This document shows, piece by piece, positions 36,059-44,751 of a stretch of 62,191 nt of DNA. The stretch comes from an uncultured Bacteroidales bacterium (GTDB lineage Bacteria > Bacteroidota > Bacteroidia > Bacteroidales > Paludibacteraceae), in contig ONHW01000014.1 of NCBI GenBank assembly GCA_900317745.1, positions 1-62,191 on the forward strand. Direction: 5' to 3'. The position numbers were made by a program, and so were the translations under genes. The notes beneath the pieces are model-generated. The model did no database searches and was not told the origin of the DNA. It saw only the letters and a list, made by a program, of their open reading frames with translations. The stretch's first letter is position 1; every line of letters begins with the position of its first letter.

Positions 36059-37239
36059 TGAAGAATGAGTTGTTCGAATTGTTGTACTTGTTGCTGGCGC
36101 GAGAAGACCTGTTTGCCTTTCACCGCCTGGCGTGTGTAGCCTTTTGCCTGCCACTCGCTGTATTTGTCAAGGATGAATGCTTTGACCTCCTCTGCCGTAG
36201 TGGCTGCAATGCCTGCGTTTGTCAGGCGGATAACCTCAGCCAAACACTCTTCGTCGCTGCGGACGCAGAGCACGGGTTTCTCTATGCCCAGTGCCTCGTA
36301 GAACTTAGTTGTCATTAGTCCGTGTACGTTCTGTTCGGACGCACGGTTGGTGAGTACCAGCAGGATACTGCTTCGGCGGTATAACTGCAATACTTCGCTT
36401 TGCGGGATATAACCATTGATCTCGGCGCGTACGTTGTAGTGCTCAGCCATGTGCCCGAGCAAGTTCTTTCCCTCGGGGTTCGTATGAATAATCAGCCTGT
36501 AGGGTATATGCTTGAGTTCCGCCAGTGCCTCGAAGAGCGGTCGGGCGTCCTGTATCGGCTCACCGAAGAACTTGCCGCAGTAACTGATCACAAACTCGTT
36601 AGTCGGCAGATCTTCCGGCGTATAGACATTGGCGTCGTAGCCGTTGTAGATGAGTTGTGTGTGCGGGTTGACGCGCCTGAGGAACGCAACGTGCCATGGC
36701 GAAACGGTGGTTATGCAGTCTGCCTGCGCCAGTTGCTTGTTGCGGCGGCGAATGTTCACCTGCTGATACGGATGGACGAACATCCTGAGTGCCCGGCTCT
36801 GGTGCGCGAGGTAGTTCGCCTGGTTGCCCGGAGCCTGCTCCGCCAGGTCGCGGATGTCGGTTATGACAGGCAGGTGGTGGCGTTTGCCGAAGTCGATAGC
36901 GGCGCGCAGCGGGCAGGTGTGGAACGTGGTGCAGAACACTATATCGAACGTCTCGCTGCCGTACAACTGCTCCACCAGGGCAGAAAACTTGCGGTTCTTC
37001 CAATCGGTGAGCATAGCCCAGATGTTCTTAACCGCCCAATCGGCTTTGCCGCCTGTATAGAGCCGCAGTTCGCGAACAGGATAGTCGTGCTTGAACGGCA
37101 GGTCGGCTATATGCTCCACAACAACCGTTATCGGGTAGCCTTGGGCGTACAGATAGTCGCACAGTGCCCTGAGACGGGGATTGTACGAAGGCACACCAAA
37201 ACCGTCTGCTATGATCAGTATCTTCGGTAGGGTGTTCAT
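36043..37239 (-). CDS. Family 4-type glycosyltransferase
   Basis: 398 residues, GT-B fold. N-terminal GFGVPSYNPRLRALCDYL acceptor region; the C-terminal nucleotide-sugar part has SSILLVLTNRASEQNVHGLMTTKFYEALGIEKP, with the Glu-rich E(x)7E-like motif. Together with its two neighbours it forms a small polysaccharide or lipopolysaccharide-modifying cluster, without flippase or polymerase genes here. Confidence 0.88.
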   Translation of the reverse strand: MNTLPKILIIADGFGVPSYNPRLRALCDYLYAQGYPITVVVEHIADLPFKHDYPVRELRLYTGGKADWAVKNIWAMLTDWKNRKFSALVEQLYGSETFDIVFCTTFHTCPLRAAIDFGKRHHLPVITDIRDLAEQAPGNQANYLAHQSRALRMFVHPYQQVNIRRRNKQLAQADCITTVSPWHVAFLRRVNPHTQLIYNGYDANVYTPEDLPTNEFVISYCGKFFGEPIQDARPLFEALAELKHIPYRLIIHTNPEGKNLLGHMAEHYNVRAEINGYIPQSEVLQLYRRSSILLVLTNRASEQNVHGLMTTKFYEALGIEKPVLCVRSDEECLAEVIRLTNAGIAATTAEEVKAFILDKYSEWQAKGYTRQAVKGKQVFSRQQQVQQFEQLILQCLHK

Positions 37240-38417
37240 CGCAGGCTAAGTAACAGTTCGGGATAGAGCGACTTGTGGTAGTCGGTTTGGTTGATGGACG
37301 TGTTGTGCCACAGCAGACAGAGATCGCCGTTGTGCATACGAACTTTGTCAATCAGTTGCTGGCACACGTAAGTTGCCTCGACCTGATCCAGCGCCATGTA
37401 GTTCTTGCTGCTGAGTGTCACATCCATGATGATAAGCGGGTGGAGCACCAGTTCGGTGAGTTGCATCCGTTCGGGATCGATCCAGAGCACGGCACGCGAG
37501 GTCTGCAAGCGGAAGCCTGCCTGGTCGGCAAATCCCATTGTGTAATCGTCGGTTATGCCGAGGGCTACCAGTTTGCGCATGTTCTCAATGGAGCAGTTCA
37601 GGTAATGCGAGCGGTGGACGGACAGCTCGTCGCGCCGCTTGCTGCGCTGCTCAATGCTGCCCACGCCGTAGTACGAACTGTGCCAGCCGATGGTTACTTT
37701 GTTCCACTCGAGGAACTTACGCAGGCGGTGAGCGTCCGGGCTGCGGTGGTTGTACTGCGGATAGTCGTAGCCCTTGCCGAAGGAGTGCTTGACGAAATAT
37801 ATCTTTTCTGCCAGCGGCACGCGGCTATCCTGCTCCACGAGCCACGGGAAGGTGTATGCCGGATCATCCTCAATGTCCCTCCACGAGCGCAGCACCTGCC
37901 GCCACTCGCCTCGCCACAACCCGCCGAGTGCACCGCGCAGGTGGCGGTAGTTGGCAATGGTGTCAATGTCGTGGGTGAGGTAGATGTGCGAGAATCCTGA
38001 CTGAGGCAACGGCAGCCCCACGGCTTTCATTACCAGGCGTGCATACTCGTCCAGTGTAGGCACCATGAGGCGGTTGTGTTCGCCCAGAACAGAGTAGGCG
38101 GCAGCAAAGCGTCCGTGCTCGTCGCGTTGCTTGTTGATCACTTCCTCGGCACGCGAGATAAAGAAGAACGTGTTGTAAATAAGGTCGTTGCGCACCACTG
38201 AAACGGTCTGCTCCGAAGTGTCGCTTGCCGACCACTGCTCCACGACAGGAGTAGTAAGATCCGGCAGCACTATATCCTTGCCCAAGTGTCCGTTGGGTAC
38301 GATCACCAGTTTGTACTTCTGCCATTCGCGTTCGTCAGCGGTGTAACCGATCATCTGTGCTGCATCGGCATTGCCGTACAGTAGCCACGTTTTGATATAA
38401 TTGATTATTTCGTCCAT
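37236..38417 (-). CDS. Polysaccharide deacetylase-like protein
   Basis: 393 residues. The N-terminal about 130 residues form a separate unassigned domain; then the NodB-type barrel has the metal-site variant THDID (near residue 152), GWHSSYYG (near 245) and RSHYLNC, and a C-terminal LLWHNTS. It probably removes N-acetyl groups from a surface polysaccharide. It overlaps the GT4 gene by four bases, fitting a joint glycan role. Confidence 0.8.
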   Translation of the reverse strand: MDEIINYIKTWLLYGNADAAQMIGYTADEREWQKYKLVIVPNGHLGKDIVLPDLTTPVVEQWSASDTSEQTVSVVRNDLIYNTFFFISRAEEVINKQRDEHGRFAAAYSVLGEHNRLMVPTLDEYARLVMKAVGLPLPQSGFSHIYLTHDIDTIANYRHLRGALGGLWRGEWRQVLRSWRDIEDDPAYTFPWLVEQDSRVPLAEKIYFVKHSFGKGYDYPQYNHRSPDAHRLRKFLEWNKVTIGWHSSYYGVGSIEQRSKRRDELSVHRSHYLNCSIENMRKLVALGITDDYTMGFADQAGFRLQTSRAVLWIDPERMQLTELVLHPLIIMDVTLSSKNYMALDQVEATYVCQQLIDKVRMHNGDLCLLWHNTSINQTDYHKSLYPELLLSLR

Positions 38418-38429
38418 GCTTGTTTATTA

Positions 38430-38535
38430 TAGTTTAGTGTTTAGAGTTTAGAGTTGAGCGAAGTTAGAAAGTTTATAGTAGTCAGTTAACTTTCAACTCC
38501 CAACTATAAGACTTCTCTCAACCCTCAACTCTCAA
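38430..38535. repeat. Mixed heptamer array between deacetylase and ABC-F genes
   Basis: TTTAGAG, TTTCAAC, CTCAACT and related 7-base units fill the whole gap and encode the last ABC-F residues (LVES) and its TGA stop. Confidence 0.8.
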
Positions 38536-40393
38536 CTAACTCAGCCAGTTGTTCGCTCAGGATCTCCCACTCGTACATCCGTTGCTCCAGTGAACGCTTG
38601 AGGCGGTTATACTTCTCGAAGTTCTCCGGCGACTGACCTTCCACCTCTGCCAGGATCTGCTCGATGTCCAGGATCTGCTGTTCGAGGTCGCTTATGTCCT
38701 GTTCGGCTTGCGCCACGGCTTTCTGTGCCTTGCGCAGTTCGGCTGCTTTGGCTTTCTGTGCAGCGTAATCGGCTGCGCCGCTGGTCGCGGGGACCCCGGA
38801 GGGGAGAGAGTAATTACTCCCCGCCCTATGAGGGAGGGGGTGGGTCTGTAACGCCAAATCAATCGCTTTATCTGCGTCTTCCGGTAAGTTTTGGCTTTCG
38901 ACTTTCGACTTTTGTCTCTTATAACGCAGCCAATCATAGATACCGCCGAGGTGTTCGCGCACCTTGCCACCGCCGAACTCATATACTTTGCTCACTATAC
39001 CATCCAGGAAATCGCGGTCGTGGCTGACGAGTATGACCGTACCTTCGAATGCCTGCAGGGCTTCCTTGAGCACGTCCTTGCTGCGCATGTCGAGGTGGTT
39101 GGTAGGCTCGTCGAGTATGAGCAGGTTCACCGGTTCGAGCAGCAGGCGGATCATTGCCAGCCGGCTGCGCTCACCGCCGGAGAGCACTTTCACGCGTTTG
39201 TCAATGGCTTCGCCGCCGAACATGAATGCACCTAATATATCTTTTATGCGCGTGCGTATGTCGCCCACAGCCACACGGTCGATGGTATCGAACACGGTCA
39301 GTTCGCCGTCGAGCAGCGAAGCCTGGTTCTGCGCAAAATATCCGATCTTGACGTTGTGCCCTATCTTCAGTGTGCCGGTGTAATCCTGCAGTTCGTTCAT
39401 GATGCAGCGCACGAGTGTCGTTTTACCCTCGCCGTTCTTACCCACAAACGCCACTTTCTCGCCTCGGCGGATAGTGAACGTCACATGGTCGAACACCACA
39501 TGACTGCCGAACGCCTTCTTTATATCGTCGGCTATCACGGGAAAGTCTCCGCTACGCGGTGCCGGCGGGAATTTCATCCTCAGGCGGCTGTTGTCCTCCA
39601 TATCGACCTCCAGGCGCTCCAGTTTGCTGAGTTGCTTGATTCGGCTCTGCACCTGCACGCTCTTCGTAGCCTTGTAGCGGAAGCGCTCAATGAAATCCTC
39701 GGTGTCCTTGATCATCTTCTGCTGGTTCTCGTATGCGCGCACCTGTTGCTCGTGGCGCTCCTGACGCAGGGTGACGAACTGCGAGTAGGGTACGTTGTAG
39801 TCGTAGATCTTGCCCAGGGAGATCTCTATCGTCCGCGTGGTGACATTATCGATGAACGCGCGGTCGTGGCTGACAATTATTGCCGCACACGGTGCAGCCT
39901 TCAGCCAATCTTCCAGCCATTGTATGGATTCGATATCCAGGTGGTTGGTAGGCTCATCGAGCAGGAGCAGGTCGGGCTTGCGCAGCAGGATCTTTGCCAG
40001 TTCGATACGCATTCGCCATCCGCCGGAGAACTCGTTGCACGGGCGGTCGAAGTCCGTACGCTCAAATCCCAAGCCGAGCAGTACGCGTTCCATGTGCCCG
40101 ATACTCTTCGGGTCCTGTTTGTCGCGCACGCTGTCCACCTCTTCGCGGAGCGTTGTGCCCTCGTTGTGGATCATGTGCTGCGGCAGGTAACCGATCGTCA
40201 TGTCGCTGTCGCGGCTGATATGACCGCTTGTGGGGGTCTCTTCGCCGGCTATGAGGCGGAGCAGGGTGGTCTTGCCTGCTCCGTTCTTGCCTACCAAGGC
40301 AATGCGGTCACGTTTGTTGACCAGAAACGTGATACCAGCCAGTATAGGCTTGGAGGAGTACTCCTTAACTATATTTTCAATGCTTAGTGCCAA
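38525..40393 (-). CDS. ABC-F family ATPase (Uup/YheS-like)
   Basis: 622 residues. Two ABC domains: Walker A GKNGAGKTTL and GKNGEGKTTL, signatures FSGGWRMR and LSGGERSR, Walker B LLLDEPTNHLD and LILDEPTNHLD, no membrane helices. These proteins act on the ribosome. The C-terminal region between ATPase 2 and the final coiled coil contains repeat-encoded segments: KSKVESQ (residues about 493-500) and the palindromic element (514-538), 48 bases of which are identical to the HU-LysM gene. The stop is inside a GTTGAG array. It overlaps the uvrA end by ten bases. Confidence 0.92.
   Translation of the reverse strand: MALSIENIVKEYSSKPILAGITFLVNKRDRIALVGKNGAGKTTLLRLIAGEETPTSGHISRDSDMTIGYLPQHMIHNEGTTLREEVDSVRDKQDPKSIGHMERVLLGLGFERTDFDRPCNEFSGGWRMRIELAKILLRKPDLLLLDEPTNHLDIESIQWLEDWLKAAPCAAIIVSHDRAFIDNVTTRTIEISLGKIYDYNVPYSQFVTLRQERHEQQVRAYENQQKMIKDTEDFIERFRYKATKSVQVQSRIKQLSKLERLEVDMEDNSRLRMKFPPAPRSGDFPVIADDIKKAFGSHVVFDHVTFTIRRGEKVAFVGKNGEGKTTLVRCIMNELQDYTGTLKIGHNVKIGYFAQNQASLLDGELTVFDTIDRVAVGDIRTRIKDILGAFMFGGEAIDKRVKVLSGGERSRLAMIRLLLEPVNLLILDEPTNHLDMRSKDVLKEALQAFEGTVILVSHDRDFLDGIVSKVYEFGGGKVREHLGGIYDWLRYKRQKSKVESQNLPEDADKAIDLALQTHPLPHRAGSNYSLPSGVPATSGAADYAAQKAKAAELRKAQKAVAQAEQDISDLEQQILDIEQILAEVEGQSPENFEKYNRLKRSLEQRMYEWEILSEQLAELVES
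38778..38850. repeat. Palindromic element inside the ABC-F gene
   Basis: 38782-38829 is the exact reverse complement of 44086-44133 in the HU-LysM gene. Confidence 0.9.
38893..38915. repeat. CTTTCGA heptamers inside the ABC-F gene
   Basis: Three units, encoding KSKVESQ on the minus strand. Confidence 0.75.
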
Positions 40394-43281
40394 TGCTTTA
40401 ATGCTTTACCTGTGTAACTCTGTTCGCACGCCATGATTTGCTCGGGTGTACCTTCCGCCACAATGCGTCCGCCATCTTTGCCGCCTTCGGGACCGAGGTC
40501 AATGATATGGTCGGCAGCCATGATCAGTGTGGGGTTATGCTCGATCACTACCACCGTGTGCCCCTTGCTGATCAGTCGTTCCAGGGCATTGAGCAGCACC
40601 AGTACGTCGCTGTGGTGCAAGCCTGTGGTCGGTTCGTCGAAGATGAACATGGTTGGTCGGCTGTTCTCCTGCGCCAGATATGACGCGAGCTTCACGCGCT
40701 GGCTCTCGCCGCCGGACAGGGTGCTGCTCGACTGACCGAGTTTGACATAACCGACACCTACGTCCTGCAGCGGTTTGAGCAGTTTAACTACCTTCGGGCA
40801 ACCGTACTCGGTGAAGAACTCGATAGCCTCGTCCACAGTCATGTTCAGTACGTCGTAGATGTTCTTGCCGCCGAAGGTTATCTCCAGCACATCTTTCTTG
40901 TATCGTTTGCCGTGGCAGTGTTCGCACTCAATGACTATATCTGCCATGAACTGCATCTCAATCGTTATCGTACCTTCGCCCTGACACTCCTCGCAGCGGC
41001 CGCCCGGGGTGTTGAACGAGAAGTGTGCCGGTGTGAAGCCCATCTGCTTGGAAGCCTGCTGCTCGGCAAAGATCTTGCGGATCTCGTCGAAAGCCTTCAT
41101 GTACGTCACGGGGTTCGAGCGTGAGGATTTGCTGAGCGGGTTCTGGTCAACGAACTCCACGTCTTTGAGCAGGTGCATGCTTCCGCGCAGACTGCCATAA
41201 TCGCCTGTGTGTTCGGCAGCTATGCCGCCGTAATGTTTCTTCAGGGCAGGGTAGAGCACCTTGCTCACGAGCGACGATTTGCCGCTGCCGCTCACGCCTG
41301 TGATCACCGTGAGTACACCCAGCGGGAACTTGACATTCAGGTTCTGCAGGTTGTTCTCGGCTGCACCGATAATCTCGATATAGTTGCTCCAGGGTCTGCG
41401 TTGCGGCGGTATAACCGAGGGAAAATCCTGCAGGCGCGGTTTGCCTACGTAGGTTATCTCGCCGCCGTGACTGCCGGCTTTCGGTCCGATCTCTATCATA
41501 TAGTCGGCAGCCATCATTATATCCTCATCGTGCTCCACGACGACGATCGTGTTGCCCAGGTCGCGCAGTTCGTGCAGCACGTGTATGAGCCGCTGTGTGT
41601 CGCGCGGGTGCAGACCGATGGACGGCTCGTCCAGTACATAGAGTGAGCCTACCAGGCTGCTGCCCAACGATTTGGCAAGGTTGATACGCTGGCTCTCACC
41701 GCCCGAGAGCGTTGAAGCCATGCGGTTGAGACTGAGGTAACTGAGTCCCACATCCTCCATGAACTGCAACCGGCTGCGAATCTCCGTGATCAGTTCGCCC
41801 ATGCCTGCCAACTTGTTGCTTATTTCTGATTGCTGATTGCTGATTGCATTCTCCAGCCCGTGCACCCACTCCATCACTTCGCTCACGGGCATTGCGGCTA
41901 TGTCGGTTATGCGCTTGCCGCCTACCCATACATACTCTGCCTCTTTCCTCAGACGCAGACCGCGGCAGTCAGGGCAGACAGTCTTCCCCTTGAAGCGTGC
42001 CAGCATGACACGGTACTGGATCTTGGCGTACTGGTCTTTCTCTAGCATGCGGAAGAAGTCGTTCAGTCCGCGGAAATACTCGTTGCCTGTCCAGATCAGT
42101 TGTTTCTGTTCGGGTGTGAGTGCGTAGAACGGTGTGTGAATAGGGAAATCGAACTCAGCGGCGTGGTAGATCAGTTCGTCGCGCCATTTGCTCATTTTCT
42201 CTCCGCGCCAGCAGGCTATAGCGTCTTCGTAGATACTCTTGGATTTGTCGGGCACTACCAGATCCACGTCAATGCCTATTATATTGCCGAATCCGTTGCA
42301 TGTCGGGCAGGCGCCGAGCGGGTTGTTGAAGTTGAACAGGTGCTCTGTAGGCTCGACAAACTGTATTCCGTCTGCCTCAAACCGCTCGGAGAAATGTACC
42401 ATTTGTATTCCGCTTTCGTCTTTCGACTTTCGGCTATCGTCTATCGACTTTTGACTATCGACTTTCGACTCTGAAGGCAACTCTGTGCGCAGTACGCACT
42501 CGCCTTTGCCCTCGAAGAACGCCGTTTGTATGGAGTCGGCAAAGCGGTTCTCTGTAGCCTGTTCGCCATCCGCCACTATGCGGTCCACGAGCAGATAGAC
42601 ATTCTCGAGATCGCTGATCAGGTCGGGACTGAGGCTGCTGCTCAGGCGCAGTATATCCGCGCTGCCGTCGTTGTGAACGTGCAACAGTCGTGAGTATCCC
42701 TCGCTGATCCATGCAGCGGCACGTGCCTGCAGGTTGTCTGCCTCCTGCTGTTCGCTGATTGCTGATTGCTGATTGCCCGGGGTCCCCGCAAGCTCGCGTA
42801 GTGGGGTGGCTTTGACCGCTGCCAGCAGCATGACGCGTGTGCCGTTGGGCAGCGAGCGCAGATGCTTGAGTACGTCGGCTACGGTGTGGCGTTTCACCTC
42901 TTTGCCGCTCACGGGCGAGAGGGTAGTGCCGGCACGTGCAAACAGGAGCTTGAGATAATCGTAGATCTCGGTGACCGTACCTACGGTTGAACGCGGGTTA
43001 CGCGAACTGACTTTCTGCTCAATGGCTATGGCGGGAGGTATACCGTCAATGCTGTCCACGTCGGGTTTCTGCATACGCCCGAGGAACTGCCGCGTGTAGG
43101 CGCTGAGGCTCTCCACGTAGCGGCGTTGACCTTCGGCATAGAGCGTATCGAACGCCAGCGACGACTTGCCGCTGCCGCTCACACCCGTGATCACAACCAT
43201 CTTGTTGCGCGGGATATCCACGCTCACGTTCTTCAGGTTGTTTGTGCGTGCACCTTCAATATGGATTGTGTTCCCTTTCAA
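40384..43281 (-). CDS. uvrA: Excinuclease ABC subunit A
   Basis: 965 residues. Two ABC modules (GVSGSGKSSLAFDTLYAEG; GVSGSGKSSLVSKVLYPAL), zinc-finger Cys sets (CPTCNGFG, CPDCRGLR, CEECQGEG, CEHCHGKR) and the signatures LSGGESQRINLA and LSGGESQRVKLA. It recognises bulky DNA lesions for nucleotide excision repair. Three repeat insertions are present: residues about 156-176 (AGTPGNQQSAISEQQ), 270-289 (SKVDSQKSIDDSRKSKDES) and 477-485 (SNQQSEISN). All are in loops and leave every motif intact. Confidence 0.96.
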   Translation of the reverse strand: MKGNTIHIEGARTNNLKNVSVDIPRNKMVVITGVSGSGKSSLAFDTLYAEGQRRYVESLSAYTRQFLGRMQKPDVDSIDGIPPAIAIEQKVSSRNPRSTVGTVTEIYDYLKLLFARAGTTLSPVSGKEVKRHTVADVLKHLRSLPNGTRVMLLAAVKATPLRELAGTPGNQQSAISEQQEADNLQARAAAWISEGYSRLLHVHNDGSADILRLSSSLSPDLISDLENVYLLVDRIVADGEQATENRFADSIQTAFFEGKGECVLRTELPSESKVDSQKSIDDSRKSKDESGIQMVHFSERFEADGIQFVEPTEHLFNFNNPLGACPTCNGFGNIIGIDVDLVVPDKSKSIYEDAIACWRGEKMSKWRDELIYHAAEFDFPIHTPFYALTPEQKQLIWTGNEYFRGLNDFFRMLEKDQYAKIQYRVMLARFKGKTVCPDCRGLRLRKEAEYVWVGGKRITDIAAMPVSEVMEWVHGLENAISNQQSEISNKLAGMGELITEIRSRLQFMEDVGLSYLSLNRMASTLSGGESQRINLAKSLGSSLVGSLYVLDEPSIGLHPRDTQRLIHVLHELRDLGNTIVVVEHDEDIMMAADYMIEIGPKAGSHGGEITYVGKPRLQDFPSVIPPQRRPWSNYIEIIGAAENNLQNLNVKFPLGVLTVITGVSGSGKSSLVSKVLYPALKKHYGGIAAEHTGDYGSLRGSMHLLKDVEFVDQNPLSKSSRSNPVTYMKAFDEIRKIFAEQQASKQMGFTPAHFSFNTPGGRCEECQGEGTITIEMQFMADIVIECEHCHGKRYKKDVLEITFGGKNIYDVLNMTVDEAIEFFTEYGCPKVVKLLKPLQDVGVGYVKLGQSSSTLSGGESQRVKLASYLAQENSRPTMFIFDEPTTGLHHSDVLVLLNALERLISKGHTVVVIEHNPTLIMAADHIIDLGPEGGKDGGRIVAEGTPEQIMACEQSYTGKALKHWH
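41825..41849. repeat. CTGATTG heptamers in uvrA
   Basis: Three units; the coding strand reads CAATCAG, the stop-free orientation. Confidence 0.85.
42415..42472. repeat. CTTTCGA/CTATCGA array of eight units in uvrA
   Basis: About 56 bases of uninterrupted 7-base periodicity inside the coding region. Confidence 0.9.
42753..42812. repeat. Composite CTGATTG array plus palindromic element in uvrA
   Basis: Three CTGATTG units run directly into CCCGGGGTCCCCGC and TAGTGGGGTGG. The same pairing of families is seen in the MATE gene. Confidence 0.85.
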
Positions 43282-43306
43282 TTTTCAGTTTTCAGTTTTC
43301 AGTTTA
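43281..43306. repeat. TTTTCAG heptamers between HU-LysM and uvrA
   Basis: Three to four units; on the coding strand they read AACTGAA and provide the HU-LysM stop TGA. Confidence 0.85.
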
Positions 43307-44441
43307 CCTTGTATTTTTCGCTGAGTCGGTCGAGCAGTGCTTTGGTGTCGGGGTCGTTGGGGTCGCGCAGTTCTTTCGGCAGTTTGGGTACGCGCAGTTT
43401 CATTCCCGGCAGCACATGATCAGGTGCATTAAGCCGGTCGCGGTTAACCTCGTAGATGAACACCCAGTACGCCTTTTCGCCGTAACGCTTCTTGGCTACC
43501 CACGCCAGGCGGCTGTCCTGTCCGACTGTTTCCTCCGGCAGAAACTCCGTGAACTTGCGCTGGCTGTCATCCATCCACGGGTTCGCGGGTGCCGGTGCTG
43601 CCTCGGTCGTTTCTGCCGGAGCAGCGGGCTGCGGCACTTCGGCAGGTATAACGGCTTGTACGTCGGTTGCGGCAGGCTCTTCGGGTGTGGTACTTACGTG
43701 CTGCTCAATGTTGCTGCGCATGCTGTCCGCCCAGTTCACGATCCGGTGACGCAGTATGAAGTACGCGATCACCAGCAGCATGGCAAACACGCCGATGGTT
43801 ATCAGTCCTGTCAGCCAAGGGTTGAACGGTTTCTCCTGCTTCTGATTTCTATCTTCTGTCAGCGCCTGTGCTCTCTCAGCAGGTTTTGCCTGCGGTCTGT
43901 CTTCTGTCAGCGCCAGCGGTCTCTCAGCAGGTTCTGCCTGCGGTCTCTCTTCTGTCAGCGTAAGCGGTCTCTCAGCAGATGTCATGGCGTTGAGTTCGCT
44001 CAGTATGCCTTTGATCTCTTCCGCCTGCTCGCCGAGTTTCTGTATGGGGTCGATAGGTTCGGGACCTGCCCCCCTCCGCTCCTTTATAGGGCGGGGAGTA
44101 ATTACTCTCTCCCCTCCGGGGTCCCCGCGACCAACGGTAGTGGGGTGGTTCTCGAGGGGAGAGCCGGAGAGGGGTCTTTTTCTCTCCTCAACAAACACCA
44201 CTTTCTTGTGTCCGGCTATGGTTATCCGTTCGCCGGTGGTGACGTTCACGCTTTCGCGTGCAGGCATATCCTGCAGTTTGAATGTGCCCAGGCCGTTGAC
44301 GGTTACGCTGCCATCTTTCTGCAGACCTTCCTGAATAGTGCTTGTCAGGCCGGCGAGGAAGTCGTCCGCCACTTTCTCACTTACGTTGCTGCGTGCACTC
44401 AGTGCCTTGCGCAACGATACTAATGTCAAATGTTCTGCCAT
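43299..44441 (-). CDS. Membrane-spanning HU-like protein with C-terminal LysM-like domain
   Basis: 380 residues from ATG 44441 (MAEHLTLVSLRKALS). Residues 1-85 resemble an HU/IHF DNA-binding domain (VADDFLAGLTSTIQEGLQKDG; GTFKLQDMPARESVNVTTG). A helix near 200-225 (WLTGLITIGVFAMLLVIAYF) spans the membrane. The C-terminal 60 residues (LAWVAKKRYGEKAYWVFIYE, PGMKLRVPKLP) look like a LysM-type wall-binding fold. The protein could tie nucleoid to envelope; this is inference. Two repeat insertions lie between HU and membrane helix (about 84-124 and 153-196). A second, free HU gene is directly upstream. Confidence 0.85.
   Translation of the reverse strand: MAEHLTLVSLRKALSARSNVSEKVADDFLAGLTSTIQEGLQKDGSVTVNGLGTFKLQDMPARESVNVTTGERITIAGHKKVVFVEERKRPLSGSPLENHPTTVGRGDPGGERVITPRPIKERRGAGPEPIDPIQKLGEQAEEIKGILSELNAMTSAERPLTLTEERPQAEPAERPLALTEDRPQAKPAERAQALTEDRNQKQEKPFNPWLTGLITIGVFAMLLVIAYFILRHRIVNWADSMRSNIEQHVSTTPEEPAATDVQAVIPAEVPQPAAPAETTEAAPAPANPWMDDSQRKFTEFLPEETVGQDSRLAWVAKKRYGEKAYWVFIYEVNRDRLNAPDHVLPGMKLRVPKLPKELRDPNDPDTKALLDRLSEKYKVN
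43853..43983. repeat. CTGTCAGCG/CTCTCAGCAG repeats in HU-LysM
   Basis: Units of about 45 bases giving ERPLALTEDRPQAKPA-type repeats just before the membrane helix. Confidence 0.85.
44068..44189. repeat. Long palindromic element in HU-LysM
   Basis: Includes the 48 bases shared with the ABC-F gene and extends through AGTGGGGTGGTTCT and a GAGGGGAGAGCCGGAG tail also found in the MATE gene. Confidence 0.9.
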
Positions 44442-44475
44442 AAAATCATGTACGATTTTGTGATTTACGATTTGT

Positions 44476-44751
44476 TCATTTGTTAACTGCGTCCTTGAGC
44501 CGCGGGTTGGCCTTGAATGTCCACACATCTTTTGCGGGAACGTGTGTTTTCTTGCCGTTACGCGGGTTAGTGACAGTACGTGCCTGGTGCGGACGTACCT
44601 CCAGCGAGCCGAAATGTTGGATCTTCACGTCGCCGCCCTCATTGAGTGCGTCGGTGATGATCAGCACGGTTTGTTGCAGCAACTGTTCTGTTGCCTGCTT
44701 GGCCAGTGCCGCTTTCTGCGACACGGATTGTATTAAGTCTTTGTGTGTCAT
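44476..44751 (-). CDS. HU-family DNA-binding protein
   Basis: 91 residues, the standard HU size. Visible family pattern: MTHKDLIQSVSQKAALAK at the N-terminus, VKIQHFGSLEVRPHQARTVTNPRNGK in the beta-arm region and FKANPRLKDAVN at the end. It binds and bends DNA in the nucleoid. It overlaps rimO by four bases and is followed by the membrane-bound HU-LysM gene, a suggestive pairing. Confidence 0.92.
   Translation of the reverse strand: MTHKDLIQSVSQKAALAKQATEQLLQQTVLIITDALNEGGDVKIQHFGSLEVRPHQARTVTNPRNGKKTHVPAKDVWTFKANPRLKDAVNK

Noticed and set aside
42415-42472. CRISPR-like array because of regular repeats
   Set aside because: Units are 7 bases with no spacers and lie within an open reading frame.
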